From NCBI RefSeq assembly GCF_006345825.1, contig NZ_VCIX01000092.1, positions 1,178,001-1,242,000 on the forward strand: a stretch of 64,000 bases of DNA, written 5' to 3'. Position numbers and translations under genes: made by a program. The notes beneath the pieces are model-generated. The model worked only from the letters and a program-made list of their open reading frames with translations, did not search any database and was not told the DNA's origin. Each line of letters starts with the position of its first letter. Position 1 is the stretch's first letter. The DNA is from Paenibacillus paridis. GTDB taxonomy: Bacteria; Bacillota; Bacilli; Paenibacillales; Paenibacillaceae. Positions 42,418-51,078 of the stretch are shown piece after piece.

Positions 42418-44064
42418 CTAAGGAGCAATCACAAACTGCTCCCAAGCTCCGCCAACAGCCGCGCGATTAGCATAAAGTACGTTCCCGTTGTTCAAATCGG
42501 CGCAAACGTACATATTGTTCGCGACGGATCTCAGCGCAATAAGCCCATTTCCCAAGTCCTGCCGGTAAAACTTCTCCCACGTTCCGATAAAGGAGGCGCT
42601 GGCAATGAGTCTGCCTCCATTATTTAAATCCGCTTGAACGTATTTAATATTAGCAAGAGAGAGCAGAGATACGGTGCCGTCTGAATTGTTGATCACCTTG
42701 AACTGTTCCCAATCCCCGGCTGTCGCACGATTGGCAATCAGCGGGCTTGTGCCCGTGTTATCCGCGCTGACGTAGCTGCCATTCGCGTTCGCCTTAAGGC
42801 TAGACCAGGTGGAGCTTACTGGCGCCGCTCCCGTATACTTTTTGACAAGGTTCTGGAATGTGGTGTTTGGCGTAAAGTTTGCAGTCGTGAATTTATTCCA
42901 TTTGGCAGTAATGGTGGCTGCGCTATCGCTAGTTAAGTTAGGTGCAGGATTGCTGTTGTTGACGTAATAGCCCCAGTTGCCCCCATCCTTAACCTTATAG
43001 CTCCAGTTGGTCCAAGAAGCGTTCAAGCCATTTAGGCCATTCAGCCATTTTTCGTATAGATCATTTTGCCCAAAAGAGAATTCACCTGCGTAAACGGGCA
43101 CATTCCAGTTTTTCTGATACAAAGCCATTTCTCTCAGCCATCTGTCGATTTCGGAATTGGTCAAATTCCAGTTGTTATAATCGGTGAATTGATAGTGGTG
43201 GGTTTGGTAGACAACGTTAGTCCAGCCGTATGCAGAAGGAGGGGAGGCAGCGAACCAATCGAAGAAGGCTGCGATGATGATGATATGGTTTTGGTCCTTG
43301 GCACGAACAGCTTGATACAGGCGGTGGAAAAAGTCCATTTTCTGCTTAATTTGAGCTGCGTTTTCCCCTGTTCCCATCGTCACGAGAGGTTCATTTAGCA
43401 GATCATAGGCAGCTACTGTCGGATTGTTATTATAGCGCGCAGCTAGCCTTTCCCAAATTTGTACGGTCCAGTTCTGGTAAGTGGCATTCGTCCACATTTG
43501 GTTTGAATTTTCCTGTCCGCAGGAATGCCAAGGACATGCCGCGCCAGGTGCCCCGTGGAGGTCAAGAATGACGTATAAATTCCGATTGCTTGCTTCCGTG
43601 ATCAGCCAGTCCAGCTTGCGGAATGTCACCGAATCCGGTTTCATCGTGCCATTCGTGTACATGAAGTCCTCCCAGTAGAGGGGTACCCGTACCACGTTCA
43701 TTCCCATATTTTTAATGTTATCAAGGTCGCTTGCCTGAATCCATGCATCCTGGTAGCCGTTGATCAACGTTTGCGCCCCCGATTCACCGAACCGGTTAAT
43801 TAAGGTCCGGCGTATCGTATACTCATCAACCGCGCCAGCGGGGGTCATCCAGTTTTCCTGCAGCAGCCAGCCGCCAAGATTTGTGCCTCGCAGGTTAATG
43901 ACGGATCCAGTGCCCCAATTGTTTTTGATGACGGTTCCGCTGGTTTTCAGAAAATCACCTGAGCCGAAAGCCGCATTGGCAACAGATGGACCCGATACGG
44001 TAAGCAACAAGCTTACTAATAGCGTACTGCATAACATGACAAGCAAACCTTTTTTCAAAATCAT
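42418..44064 (-). CDS. Secreted GH5 beta-glucanase with C-terminal fascin-like trefoil
   Basis: A 548-residue secreted glycoside hydrolase. A signal peptide (about 1-32, cleaved near ANAA) is followed by a GH5 catalytic domain (about 45-400). NLRGTNLGGW resembles exo-beta-1,3-glucanases of GH5. The acid/base is Glu225 in LLNEPL and the nucleophile is Glu328 in YAGEFSFG. Residues about 415-548 form a beta-trefoil with three copies of a YV(S/Q/C)AD motif, resembling fascin-type or carbohydrate-binding trefoils. The start is ATG 44064 (GTG 44067 also possible) behind AAGGAGG. Substrate specificity is not proven. Confidence 0.88.
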   Translation of the reverse strand: MILKKGLLVMLCSTLLVSLLLTVSGPSVANAAFGSGDFLKTSGTVIKNNWGTGSVINLRGTNLGGWLLQENWMTPAGAVDEYTIRRTLINRFGESGAQTLINGYQDAWIQASDLDNIKNMGMNVVRVPLYWEDFMYTNGTMKPDSVTFRKLDWLITEASNRNLYVILDLHGAPGAACPWHSCGQENSNQMWTNATYQNWTVQIWERLAARYNNNPTVAAYDLLNEPLVTMGTGENAAQIKQKMDFFHRLYQAVRAKDQNHIIIIAAFFDWFAASPPSAYGWTNVVYQTHHYQFTDYNNWNLTNSEIDRWLREMALYQKNWNVPVYAGEFSFGQNDLYEKWLNGLNGLNASWTNWSYKVKDGGNWGYYVNNSNPAPNLTSDSAATITAKWNKFTTANFTPNTTFQNLVKKYTGAAPVSSTWSSLKANANGSYVSADNTGTSPLIANRATAGDWEQFKVINNSDGTVSLLSLANIKYVQADLNNGGRLIASASFIGTWEKFYRQDLGNGLIALRSVANNMYVCADLNNGNVLYANRAAVGGAWEQFVIAP

Positions 44065-44293
44065 CACGCCTCCTTGTCATCTTCCCCATCCAAAGAATAG
44101 CATTGTAAATCTGTTCAAATAAGTACTCATTTTTGCGAAAATGTATTCAAATTATGGAAGTTTTCACTTGGGAGAAGGAGCTGAAAAGGGAGAACTGTAC
44201 AATTTTACATGGCGGTAATTTTCCAAGCGAATCTAGTTAATGAAATGGGATTATACTGAGGACGTAACAAAAGAAAAGGATGGTGACGGAGTC

Positions 44294-44716
44294 ATGAACG
44301 CATTGGAAACCAAGGAAACGATTGTCCAGGAGTTAACTGCAAGAGTGGTGCCTGTTCCGCTCATGACCAATAAACAGACCTGTTATGAAGCGTTGCGAGC
44401 CTTTCAAAGCCATCCGGAGGTGCCATGCATTATCGTATCGGATAAACAAGGCCAGCCTATAGGACTGGTAAGAAAGGATTTGTTCTTTCTAAGGCTGAAT
44501 GGCTTTGGCGGCATGGATACTTGGCAAACGGAATCCATTGCGAAGCTTATGAATAAATCGCCTGTGATTGCCGATCTAGAATCCACAATGGATCTATTAA
44601 TTGCGGCATTGGCGATTGGAACTGGCCTGCACGGGAAAGGTGCGGACTATGTGATAGCGATTAAAGGAAACGGTATAATGGGAGTATTGTCGGCTAGCCA
44701 CTTCCTAAACCCATAA
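44294..44716 (+). CDS. CBS-domain protein
   Basis: A 140-residue protein with a CBS-domain pair. The segments VPCIIVSDKQGQPIGLVRKD and VIAIKGNGIMGVLSASH are the two strand-helix cores. CBS pairs usually bind adenine nucleotides and act as sensors. Between the cores lies a VRKDLFFLRLNGFGGMDTW segment seen in GGDEF/EAL partner proteins, but no catalytic domain is attached. The start ATG 44294 follows GGATGGTGACGGAG. It stands alone with its own terminator. Confidence 0.75.
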   Translation: MNALETKETIVQELTARVVPVPLMTNKQTCYEALRAFQSHPEVPCIIVSDKQGQPIGLVRKDLFFLRLNGFGGMDTWQTESIAKLMNKSPVIADLESTMDLLIAALAIGTGLHGKGADYVIAIKGNGIMGVLSASHFLNP

Positions 44717-44757
44717 ATGCATTCACATTAGGCTAACCAAAATAGTAGTAGTTCTTT

Positions 44758-44784
44758 AACTGTCCGCTAGAGGGACGGTTTTTT
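44758..44784 (+). terminator. Intrinsic terminator after the CBS gene
   Basis: AACTGTCC pairs with GGACGGTT (one G-U pair), six-base loop, followed by TTTTTTG. Confidence 0.85.
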
Positions 44785-44888
44785 GTTTTTAAAGCGCGTA
44801 TTTGGAGGCTGGATGCCTGCTGCATAGTTTTTTTATGGTTAACAAATAATACAGGTGTTTAAAAAAAATCTGGCAAGGGGACGAGTAA

Positions 44889-45227
44889 ATGAAGAAGATC
44901 TCGCTTATTTTCTGTATGATTGCTTGCATGGCATTTGTATTTGCTGCACCCGCTTTCGGAGATAACTCAAGAACAGGCACGATGGAGTCGAACTACAACA
45001 CACGAAGCATGGGGAATACGGTGCCCGACACAGGCATACGCTCAGGGATCGAAAGAGGGATAGACAATACTACCCGCGCACTTGATGCAGACCGCACAAC
45101 GAATATGACCGCTAATAATTACAGAGCGACTGCGACGGATGATCGCGCCTTTAATTGGAGCTGGCTGGGGCTGCTGGGGCTGCTAGGTTTAATCGGGTTG
45201 AGAAGCCGCGATCGCGAGCGTACGTAA
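44889..45227 (+). CDS. WGxxGxxG-type exported protein
   Basis: A 112-residue protein with a signal peptide (about 1-25, APAFG cleavage region), a Thr/Asn/Arg-rich middle and a C-terminal anchor. The tail WSWLGLLGLLGLIGL followed by RSRDRERT is the WGxxGxxG/CTERM-like signal, a tryptophan-glycine hydrophobic helix then basic residues. The name comes from this motif only. The ribosome site AAGGGGACG precedes ATG 44889. Confidence 0.75.
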   Translation: MKKISLIFCMIACMAFVFAAPAFGDNSRTGTMESNYNTRSMGNTVPDTGIRSGIERGIDNTTRALDADRTTNMTANNYRATATDDRAFNWSWLGLLGLLGLIGLRSRDRERT

Positions 45228-45294
45228 TACTCCTTTTTATGGGCCTTCGAGGCGCTAAAACGGATAATTGTGGTGAAGTGTAGCTGGACATGAC

Positions 45295-45338
45295 AAAAGA
45301 GCTGAGCAGATTCATTTCTGTTGGGCTCTTTTTTTTGC
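45295..45338 (+). terminator. Intrinsic terminator after the WGxxGxxG gene
   Basis: AAAAGAGC (45295-45302) pairs with GCTCTTTT (45325-45332), with inner CAGA/TCTG pairing, followed by more T. Confidence 0.85.
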
Positions 45339-45423
45339 GCAGGGGTCATTTCTATTCAGGTAATAGAAATTACATGATAGAATGGAAACTAAAGGGGATT
45401 GATCAAGCTAAGGAGGATAAGCC

Positions 45424-45726
45424 GTGGAAGCCTTTATCGCTTGTTTATTTTTTGTGATTATGTTTATTACTGGGATGCTTCTATACCTAAGCAAATCTCT
45501 GAAAACAGACCGTTGCCTGGTCGTCAGCAAAAAAGCGGAAAAAGTATATGGAATGAACGGATACATCCATTCAAAAAAAATAACAGTGCTGACGGTTAAC
45601 AGCTCGGAACTGGAACTTATCGTAATGAAACATTCTGATTTTGAAGAAATCCAGGTTGGAGCTAGAGGAAGTATAACGTACAGGGGAGTTTTCTTTCGTA
45701 AGTTCAAGGTTGATACTGTGCAATAA
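45424..45726 (+). CDS. DUF2500-like membrane-anchored protein
   Basis: A 100-residue protein with an N-terminal membrane helix (about 3-23) and a small beta-rich outer domain (VLTVNSSELELIVMKHSDFEEI, then GSITYRGVFFRKF). The shape and the closing strand pattern resemble DUF2500 (YhhM) proteins. The start is GTG 45424 with AAGGAGGATAAG before it. Function unknown; the family call is a resemblance by layout. Confidence 0.6.
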   Translation: MEAFIACLFFVIMFITGMLLYLSKSLKTDRCLVVSKKAEKVYGMNGYIHSKKITVLTVNSSELELIVMKHSDFEEIQVGARGSITYRGVFFRKFKVDTVQ

Positions 45727-45873
45727 GTATGGTTATTAATGGTTAACTAAGGCATTTGAAAATTATATTGATTTAAGCGCAGCGGGCCGAATAGGGCACA
45801 CGCTGCGCAGCAAGTAAACCAAACTTTAGGCCCCGCGCCACTCCTTTAATTGCCACGAAGGGACAGCTTCAAA

Positions 45874-46725
45874 TTACACTCCATGCAGCTTCTGATCCAC
45901 AAAACGCCCATGCTCCGGCACCGCAATTTCACTAAATTTATCCGTTAGCAGCTTTAAGTTGCTTTTTAGCATCTCGCCGAACATCGGCTCGCCATGGCCG
46001 GTAATTGCCAAATAGGGTTGGAGGTCAGCCAGCTTCTGCACCGACTTCTCCGCTGCCTGCCAATCCGTCGTAAAGTATTTGGGAGGGCCGCTTATTTCCT
46101 GTTCCTGCATCATGACTTTATATAGCGATTCCTGCTTTACGGTGACGAAGGCGTCGCCCGCAATTAAAGTGCCATCCTCTTGGCGGAACAACGATATATG
46201 GCCGGGGGTATGGCCTGGCGTAAGGATGTATTTCCAGTCGGGAAGCCCGGGTACTTTTCCACCTGGAGGAAGGGCTTGAACGCGATCATCCAGATTTATG
46301 CCATCATGGGGAAAGAACGCCGACATTTCAGCGATGAGCCCGCCATGAACGGACGGGTCGGCAGGCGGGTAATCCGCTTTGCCTGTCAAATAGGGCAGCT
46401 CCCGCTTGTGCGCATACACCGGAGCGTTCCAATGCTCAATTAATTCAATGATAGCTCCGACATGGTCAAAATGCCCATGCGTCAAAATAATAGCCGTCGG
46501 CGCACGGCCAAACCGCTCTTCCGCCGCTTGAATAATTTTTTTGGCGGATCTTGGCATACCTGCATCTACGAGAACCCAGCCATCTTCCGGTTTGTTTGGG
46601 TCGCCGATAAAACAAACATTAACGATCTGAATGGGATAACAAAAAATATCGGGTCGATACGCAAGCCCCTCGCCGCTGGCAAAAGTCGTGATCGGCATAA
46701 ATGTATGTTCAAATGAACTTTCCAA
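45874..46725 (-). CDS. Metallo-beta-lactamase-fold hydrolase
   Basis: A 283-residue MBL-fold hydrolase. The first metal motif THGHFDHVG lies near residue 83, and later ligands are in TPGHTPGHIS, GDAF and ITGHGEPM. It resembles glyoxalase-II-like or quorum-quenching lactonases but has no feature that picks a substrate. The start is TTG 46725, supported by AAAGGAGG 10 bases upstream; the nearby ATG is in another frame. It is divergent from the FAD oxidoreductase gene. Confidence 0.85.
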   Translation of the reverse strand: MESSFEHTFMPITTFASGEGLAYRPDIFCYPIQIVNVCFIGDPNKPEDGWVLVDAGMPRSAKKIIQAAEERFGRAPTAIILTHGHFDHVGAIIELIEHWNAPVYAHKRELPYLTGKADYPPADPSVHGGLIAEMSAFFPHDGINLDDRVQALPPGGKVPGLPDWKYILTPGHTPGHISLFRQEDGTLIAGDAFVTVKQESLYKVMMQEQEISGPPKYFTTDWQAAEKSVQKLADLQPYLAITGHGEPMFGEMLKSNLKLLTDKFSEIAVPEHGRFVDQKLHGV

Positions 46726-46910
46726 GCATCCAGCGCCTCCTTTAATGACTTCATTTTCCTATATAAAATGTCCAATTGTGTTTCGCTTATACGGAAGCCC
46801 TCATGCTAATAGCCGCAATTTGCACGCAGGCATCGATTCTAATGTTAAAAGAATGAAATGCTGAGCATTCGTACAAATTAAGTTGCATGATTAGCCGAAG
46901 GAGAAGAGCG

Positions 46911-48434
46911 ATGACAAACACGATTCCTAAATTTCCTGAATCCTATTGGACCGAATCAGCAAACGTAAATCAGTATCCCGTACTTGAGGAAAGTATTGCT
47001 ACGGACGTTGCCGTTGTGGGCGGCGGCATATCGGGTATTACTACGGCTTATCTTCTAGCACAGGCAGGACTCAAGGTCGCCTTGCTGGAAGCGGGCAAGC
47101 TTCTTCATGGCACCACTGGCCATACGACAGCGAAAATCACGGCACAGCATAATTTGATTTATGACGAGCTTCTAAATAAGCAAGGAAGCGAGACAGCTAA
47201 GCTTTATTACCAGGCTAACCACGATGCGTTACAGTTCATCAAGCAAACGATTGAGAAGCACCAGATCGAGTGCGGCTTCTCCGTACAGGATGCATATCTA
47301 TACACCAATTCGGATGAATACATAAGCAAACTGGACAAGGAAATGGCGGCGTATGAAAAACTTGGTATACATGCGACATATGTTGACCGTATCCCGCTCC
47401 AGGTCGCTTCTAAAGCCGCAATTGTTATGCATAAACAGGCACAGTTTCATCCGCTGCAATACTTATCGGCTTTGGCTGAAAAGTTTGTAGAGGCTGGCGG
47501 CTTCATTTATGAGCAGACAACGGCGATTGATGTTGAGGAAGGGCCTCTTCCTGAAGTGATAACGAGCAAAGGGCACCGGATCAAATGCAAGCATGTCGTC
47601 TCCTGCACGCATTTTCCTTTTTATGATGGACACGGGTTTTATTTTGCAAGAATGCATGCGGACCGCTCCTATGTGCTTGGTATTCATGTAGAGGAGGCTA
47701 TTCCGGAGGGGATGTACCTTAGCGCTGAAGATCCGAAACGTTCAATCCGGTATGTAGAAACGGCGGAATCCGCCAAGCTGCTCCTGATTGGCGGGCAAAG
47801 CCATAAGACAGGGCAAGGAGTATGTACGATCAATCATTACGAGGAACTCAAAAGGTATGCAGTAAAGCAGTTTCAAGTGAAGGATATTGCTTATCGCTGG
47901 TCCGCGCAGGACTTGGTTACCGGAGATAAGATACCTTATATCGGCCGAATAACCTCATCGTCCACCAACGTATATATCGCTACGGGCTATCATAAATGGG
48001 GAATGACGAACGGGACGGCAGCCGCGCTGCTTATTAGGGATCTAATTACGGAAAAAGAGAATGCCTATGAGCCGTTGTTTTCCCCGTCACGCTCGATGTC
48101 ACTCGGAACGGTCGCCAAGCTTGTCATGGACAATGCGGATGTCGCGAAGCACCTGGTTGCAGGCAAGATCGAGATGGTGCATAAACGGCTTGAAGATTTA
48201 GCGGCGGATGAAGGAAGCGTCGTGAGGTTCCATGGCAAAAGAGCAGGGGCCTACAAGGACGTGAATGGAAACCTGTTCCTTGTGGATACGACCTGTACCC
48301 ATATGGGCTGCGAAGTGGAATGGAACAATGGGGACCGGACCTGGGATTGCCCGTGTCATGGCTCCCGGTTTGCATTTAACGGGGATGTGGTTGAAGGTCC
48401 GGCAGAAGAGCCTTTGAAAGTGCTGGATTTTTGA
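46911..48434 (+). CDS. FAD-dependent oxidoreductase with C-terminal Rieske domain
   Basis: A 507-residue protein that fuses two domains. Residues about 1-390 form a DAO-type FAD oxidoreductase with VVGGGISGITTAYLL near 28-43 and TGYHKWGMTNG near the end. Residues about 430-507 form a Rieske iron-sulfur domain, with Cys and His ligands in CTHMGC (near 462) and CPCHGS (near 480). The start ATG 46911 fits AAGGAGAAGAG; an upstream in-frame ATG 46887 does not. It is followed by an MFS gene. The substrate is unknown. Confidence 0.9.
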   Translation: MTNTIPKFPESYWTESANVNQYPVLEESIATDVAVVGGGISGITTAYLLAQAGLKVALLEAGKLLHGTTGHTTAKITAQHNLIYDELLNKQGSETAKLYYQANHDALQFIKQTIEKHQIECGFSVQDAYLYTNSDEYISKLDKEMAAYEKLGIHATYVDRIPLQVASKAAIVMHKQAQFHPLQYLSALAEKFVEAGGFIYEQTTAIDVEEGPLPEVITSKGHRIKCKHVVSCTHFPFYDGHGFYFARMHADRSYVLGIHVEEAIPEGMYLSAEDPKRSIRYVETAESAKLLLIGGQSHKTGQGVCTINHYEELKRYAVKQFQVKDIAYRWSAQDLVTGDKIPYIGRITSSSTNVYIATGYHKWGMTNGTAAALLIRDLITEKENAYEPLFSPSRSMSLGTVAKLVMDNADVAKHLVAGKIEMVHKRLEDLAADEGSVVRFHGKRAGAYKDVNGNLFLVDTTCTHMGCEVEWNNGDRTWDCPCHGSRFAFNGDVVEGPAEEPLKVLDF

Positions 48435-48490
48435 TCGGTGCTAAAGAAGAAATCAAGTCATTCGCTTACACTCAAGGAAGGAGAGCAACA

Positions 48491-49705
48491 GTGGAAAAAA
48501 AGTGGGATTTGGCAGCTTTGGCATCTATTCCTTTAATCATGACACTAGCTAATTCAATGCTGATCCCGGTGCTTCCGTTAATGCAGAAGAAGTTGAATAT
48601 TTCCTCTGTTCAGTCAAGCCTGATCATAACGGTCTATGCGGCAGTTTCCATCTTGTGTATCCCCATCGCCGGTTATTTGTCGGATCGTTATGGAAGAAAA
48701 ATCATCATTATTATAGGGCTATCCATTGCGGCTATCGGAGGACTAGTCTCCGGTCTGGCTGCCTGGCTAATGGATAACCATGTCTATGCGACCATATTAG
48801 CTGGCCGTTTCATTCAAGGAGTAGGCGCAGCAGGCGCTTTTCCCATTGTACTGCCTTTGGTCGGAGATATGTTTGACAGCGAAGAAGAAGTGAGCAGCGG
48901 GCTTGGCATGATTGAAACCTCCAATACGTTCGGGAAAGTGCTTAGTCCGGTCGCAGGATCAGCTCTTGCGCTGGTGATCTGGTTCCTTCCGCTGGCCGTC
49001 ATACCGCTAATCTCGTTGATTTCCATTTTGGGAGTCCTATTTCTGGTTAAGGCACCCAAGCAAAAGAAGAAGCAAGACAATAGCCTGAAGAGCTTCTTTC
49101 AATCCATCAAATCCATTTTGGCTGAGAAAGGGCACTGGTTGTATGTAACGTTCGCGATCGGCGGAATAGGCATGTTTATTATGTTTGGATTTTTGTATTA
49201 CTTGTCTTCGGTTCTGGAGGACTATTATCATATTGACGGAATATGGAAAGGAATGCTCCTAGCGATTCCGTTAAGCGCGATATGTTTGTTCTCATTCATT
49301 ACTGGGAAAATCGTTGGCGAAAGCAAGGCGAAAATGAAATGGTTTATCGTGATCGGTACCGCGGCGTTAGCGGTGATGATGTTCATTTGCGGCATCATGA
49401 ATACGAAAGGGCTCTTCTTTTTGCTTTCATTTATGTTCATCAGCGGCGCAGGTATCGGACTCGCGCTGCCGAGTCTGGACGCGTTGATTACAGAAGGCAT
49501 TGAGAAGAAGCAAAGAGGGACGATTACCTCACTTTATAGCAGTACTCGCTTTATTGGCGTGGCGGCAGGCCCGCCCATTGCGTCGCTGCTGATCAAAAAT
49601 GAGACCTTTTTGTTTTTTTTGTTTGCAGGATGTGGCTTGCTTTGCACGCTGCTGGCTCTATTCGCCATTAAGCCTAGCAAAGAACCAGCAGCTTCCAAAT
49701 CATGA
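48491..49705 (+). CDS. MFS transporter, multidrug-type
   Basis: A 404-residue major facilitator with about 12 membrane helices. The cytoplasmic loop motif GYLSDRYGRK follows helix 2 and IQGVGAAGAFPIV marks helix 4. It resembles drug/proton antiporters of the YvmA/Bmr group. The start is GTG 48491, set by GGAAGGAGAG at 48477; a TTG at 48431 overlapping the previous stop is less likely. It may be co-transcribed with the Rieske-FAD gene. Confidence 0.87.
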   Translation: MEKKWDLAALASIPLIMTLANSMLIPVLPLMQKKLNISSVQSSLIITVYAAVSILCIPIAGYLSDRYGRKIIIIIGLSIAAIGGLVSGLAAWLMDNHVYATILAGRFIQGVGAAGAFPIVLPLVGDMFDSEEEVSSGLGMIETSNTFGKVLSPVAGSALALVIWFLPLAVIPLISLISILGVLFLVKAPKQKKKQDNSLKSFFQSIKSILAEKGHWLYVTFAIGGIGMFIMFGFLYYLSSVLEDYYHIDGIWKGMLLAIPLSAICLFSFITGKIVGESKAKMKWFIVIGTAALAVMMFICGIMNTKGLFFLLSFMFISGAGIGLALPSLDALITEGIEKKQRGTITSLYSSTRFIGVAAGPPIASLLIKNETFLFFLFAGCGLLCTLLALFAIKPSKEPAASKS

Positions 49706-49757
49706 AGCCAAACGGCCCCTATGCTCATATTTATCGAGCATAGGGGCCGTTTGGCTT
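49705..49757. terminator. Perfect 21-bp bidirectional terminator
   Basis: A 21-bp perfect stem begins AAGCCAAACGG (49705) and closes in CCGTTTGGCTT (49757), with an 11-base loop. It overlaps the stop region of the MFS gene on the plus strand and lies 22 bases after the NucB-like gene on the minus strand, so it can serve both. Confidence 0.8.
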
Positions 49758-49778
49758 GCTGTTTATTGGAAAAGCTGT

Positions 49779-50423
49779 TCAGGAACTGCACGCAATGCCG
49801 TCACCGTCGCGGTCGAGCTTTTGGCTATAACCGGGATCACCTTTGTGCAGAGGAGCGGCTCCAGCCTCGCGAACGGCTGTGCAGTTCGCATAGTATACCG
49901 GCGCTTCAGTCGCTGCCGGTACTTTTGTTGGCGCTTCTGTGACAGCGGGCTTGGAGGAAGCTGCTGGCTTCACATTCGAATTGGCTGCAATGGCAGAATC
50001 CATGACGAACAAGACTCGAGTGCCGTCCTTCAAGTCGGTGAGCTGGTTGCCAATCCATGAGCCGGCGCCTCGGTTATCCTTCGGCGTAACATAAGCGATA
50101 TCTGCACCTTCGCCGCCTTCTTTGCACATGGCCATTGGCCATTCATCGCGGTCGAAACCTTTTTTGGTCGGAACGCCTTGCAAAGAAGCGCTTCGGTTAG
50201 CTTCCGCTCCATCCCGATCAATCGTGCATATAGCGGAAGCGCCGGACTTGATCGCTGCGGCAATATGAGCCATGGTTTCGGGATAGCGGTCTGTCGGCAA
50301 AATAATTTTCGTATCATAGGCGCTTGCTGCATTGGAGCCACTTGAATCCAATTGGACAGATAAAGCCCCGCAGCCCGAGAGGAGGATAGCCAGCGTAAGC
50401 AAAGCGGTAAGTAAGGCTTTCAT
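49779..50423 (-). CDS. NucB-like DNase lipoprotein with excalibur domain
   Basis: A 214-residue lipoprotein (lipobox LLSGC, Cys18) with two parts. Residues about 50-135 match the NucA/NucB-type extracellular DNase: [23 protein letters not shown] and [13 protein letters not shown]. After a Pro/Ala/Thr linker, residues about 170-214 form an excalibur calcium-binding domain with [10 protein letters not shown]. subtilis NucB degrades extracellular DNA during sporulation. The combination on a lipoprotein anchor is less usual. The start at 50423 follows GGAGATACATA. Confidence 0.85.
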   Translation of the reverse strand: MKALLTALLTLAILLSGCGALSVQLDSSGSNAASAYDTKIILPTDRYPETMAHIAAAIKSGASAICTIDRDGAEANRSASLQGVPTKKGFDRDEWPMAMCKEGGEGADIAYVTPKDNRGAGSWIGNQLTDLKDGTRVLFVMDSAIAANSNVKPAASSKPAVTEAPTKVPAATEAPVYYANCTAVREAGAAPLHKGDPGYSQKLDRDGDGIACSS

Positions 50424-50563
50424 TATGTATCTCCATTTCCGTTCTTTTGAAGTTATCATACTATAGGATTGCAACTAACAAAAAGCAAAAAATGGAAAGC
50501 TGGCGCACAAAACCAATACGTAGGTCTTGTGCGCCAGTATTTATAATGTTTTTTGGCTGCTTA

Positions 50564-50674
50564 TTAGTAACGGCCGCCAAAAATCCCGCAGCTACAAGCG
50601 ATAATAACTAGCAAAATGAAGAGGACCAGAATGGTACCCGTGTTATGAAAAGCACCGCCAACATGACCGGACAT
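50564..50674 (-). CDS. YjcZ-family sporulation peptide, copy 1
   Basis: A 36-residue peptide starting MSGHVGGAFHNTG, with one hydrophobic segment and the family ending IIACSCGIFGGRY. YjcZ/CotVW-like peptides of spore formers share the FILLVIIACSC core. The start at 50674 is preferred because it aligns with the paralogue and lies about 10 bases from GGAGG; an upstream ATG at 50680 would add Met-Asn. A tandem partner lies at 50741. Confidence 0.8.
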   Translation of the reverse strand: MSGHVGGAFHNTGTILVLFILLVIIACSCGIFGGRY

Positions 50675-50708
50675 ATTCATTGCACCTCCTTTGTGCTGAA
50701 GTACTCTG

Positions 50709-50717
50709 TAGATTATG
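50709..50717 (-). promoter_or_regulatory. Putative sporulation -10 element, YjcZ copy 1
   Basis: Minus strand CATAATCTA fits the CATA-N3-TA -10 pattern of sigma-K/sigma-E promoters. It is repeated at the same distance upstream of copy 2 (50899-50907). Sigma identity is inference. Confidence 0.45.
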
Positions 50718-50740
50718 CATCACGTGTTTAAGCTTTTATT

Positions 50741-50863
50741 TTAGTAGCCTCCACCGTAGCCTCCGCCAAAAATTCCGCAGCTGCAAGCGATAATCACCAA
50801 TAGAATGAAAAGGACCAGAATAATACCTGTATTCGAAAAAGCACCACCAACGTGTCCGGACAT
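50741..50863 (-). CDS. YjcZ-family sporulation peptide, copy 2
   Basis: A 40-residue peptide starting MSGHVGGAFSNTG and ending IFGGGYGGGY, closely similar to the copy at 50564. Both share the ACSCGIFGG core and a Gly/Tyr tail, which is longer here. A ribosome site AGGAGGTGTC lies 10-11 bases upstream of ATG 50863. It is probably made late in sporulation. The two copies have matching upstream sequences, consistent with tandem duplication. Confidence 0.8.
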   Translation of the reverse strand: MSGHVGGAFSNTGIILVLFILLVIIACSCGIFGGGYGGGY

Positions 50864-50898
50864 TGTTCATGACACCTCCTTACGTCTTGTGTACATTG

Positions 50899-50907
50899 TA
50901 GATTATG
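50899..50907 (-). promoter_or_regulatory. Putative sporulation -10 element, YjcZ copy 2
   Basis: Minus strand CATAATCTA, identical to that of copy 1, about 36-45 bases upstream of the peptide start. It was probably duplicated with the gene. Confidence 0.45.
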
Positions 50908-51078
50908 ATGGGGAAGGGCTTTTTGACTGGGTGATTGTTCCGGTAACCATTGATACCCGTCATCCGCCTAACGTGGCAGGAGGCAAAAGGTTGACCGGGC
51001 GGATGATATTCGATTATTCTTATGTCCAGCTTATTGCGAGCCAACTATCCATGGAGCAAGAAAGAAAGGGAATTTGAA

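Noticed and set aside
45874-46725. Metallo-beta-lactamase fold read as an antibiotic resistance gene
   Set aside because: The fold is shared by many hydrolases, and nothing in the sequence points to beta-lactam cleavage.
50805-51077. A 90-codon plus-strand frame before the BenE-like gene
   Set aside because: Its first half is antisense to a YjcZ peptide gene, and it has no ribosome site or recognisable product; the second half might be a remnant, but nothing supports that.
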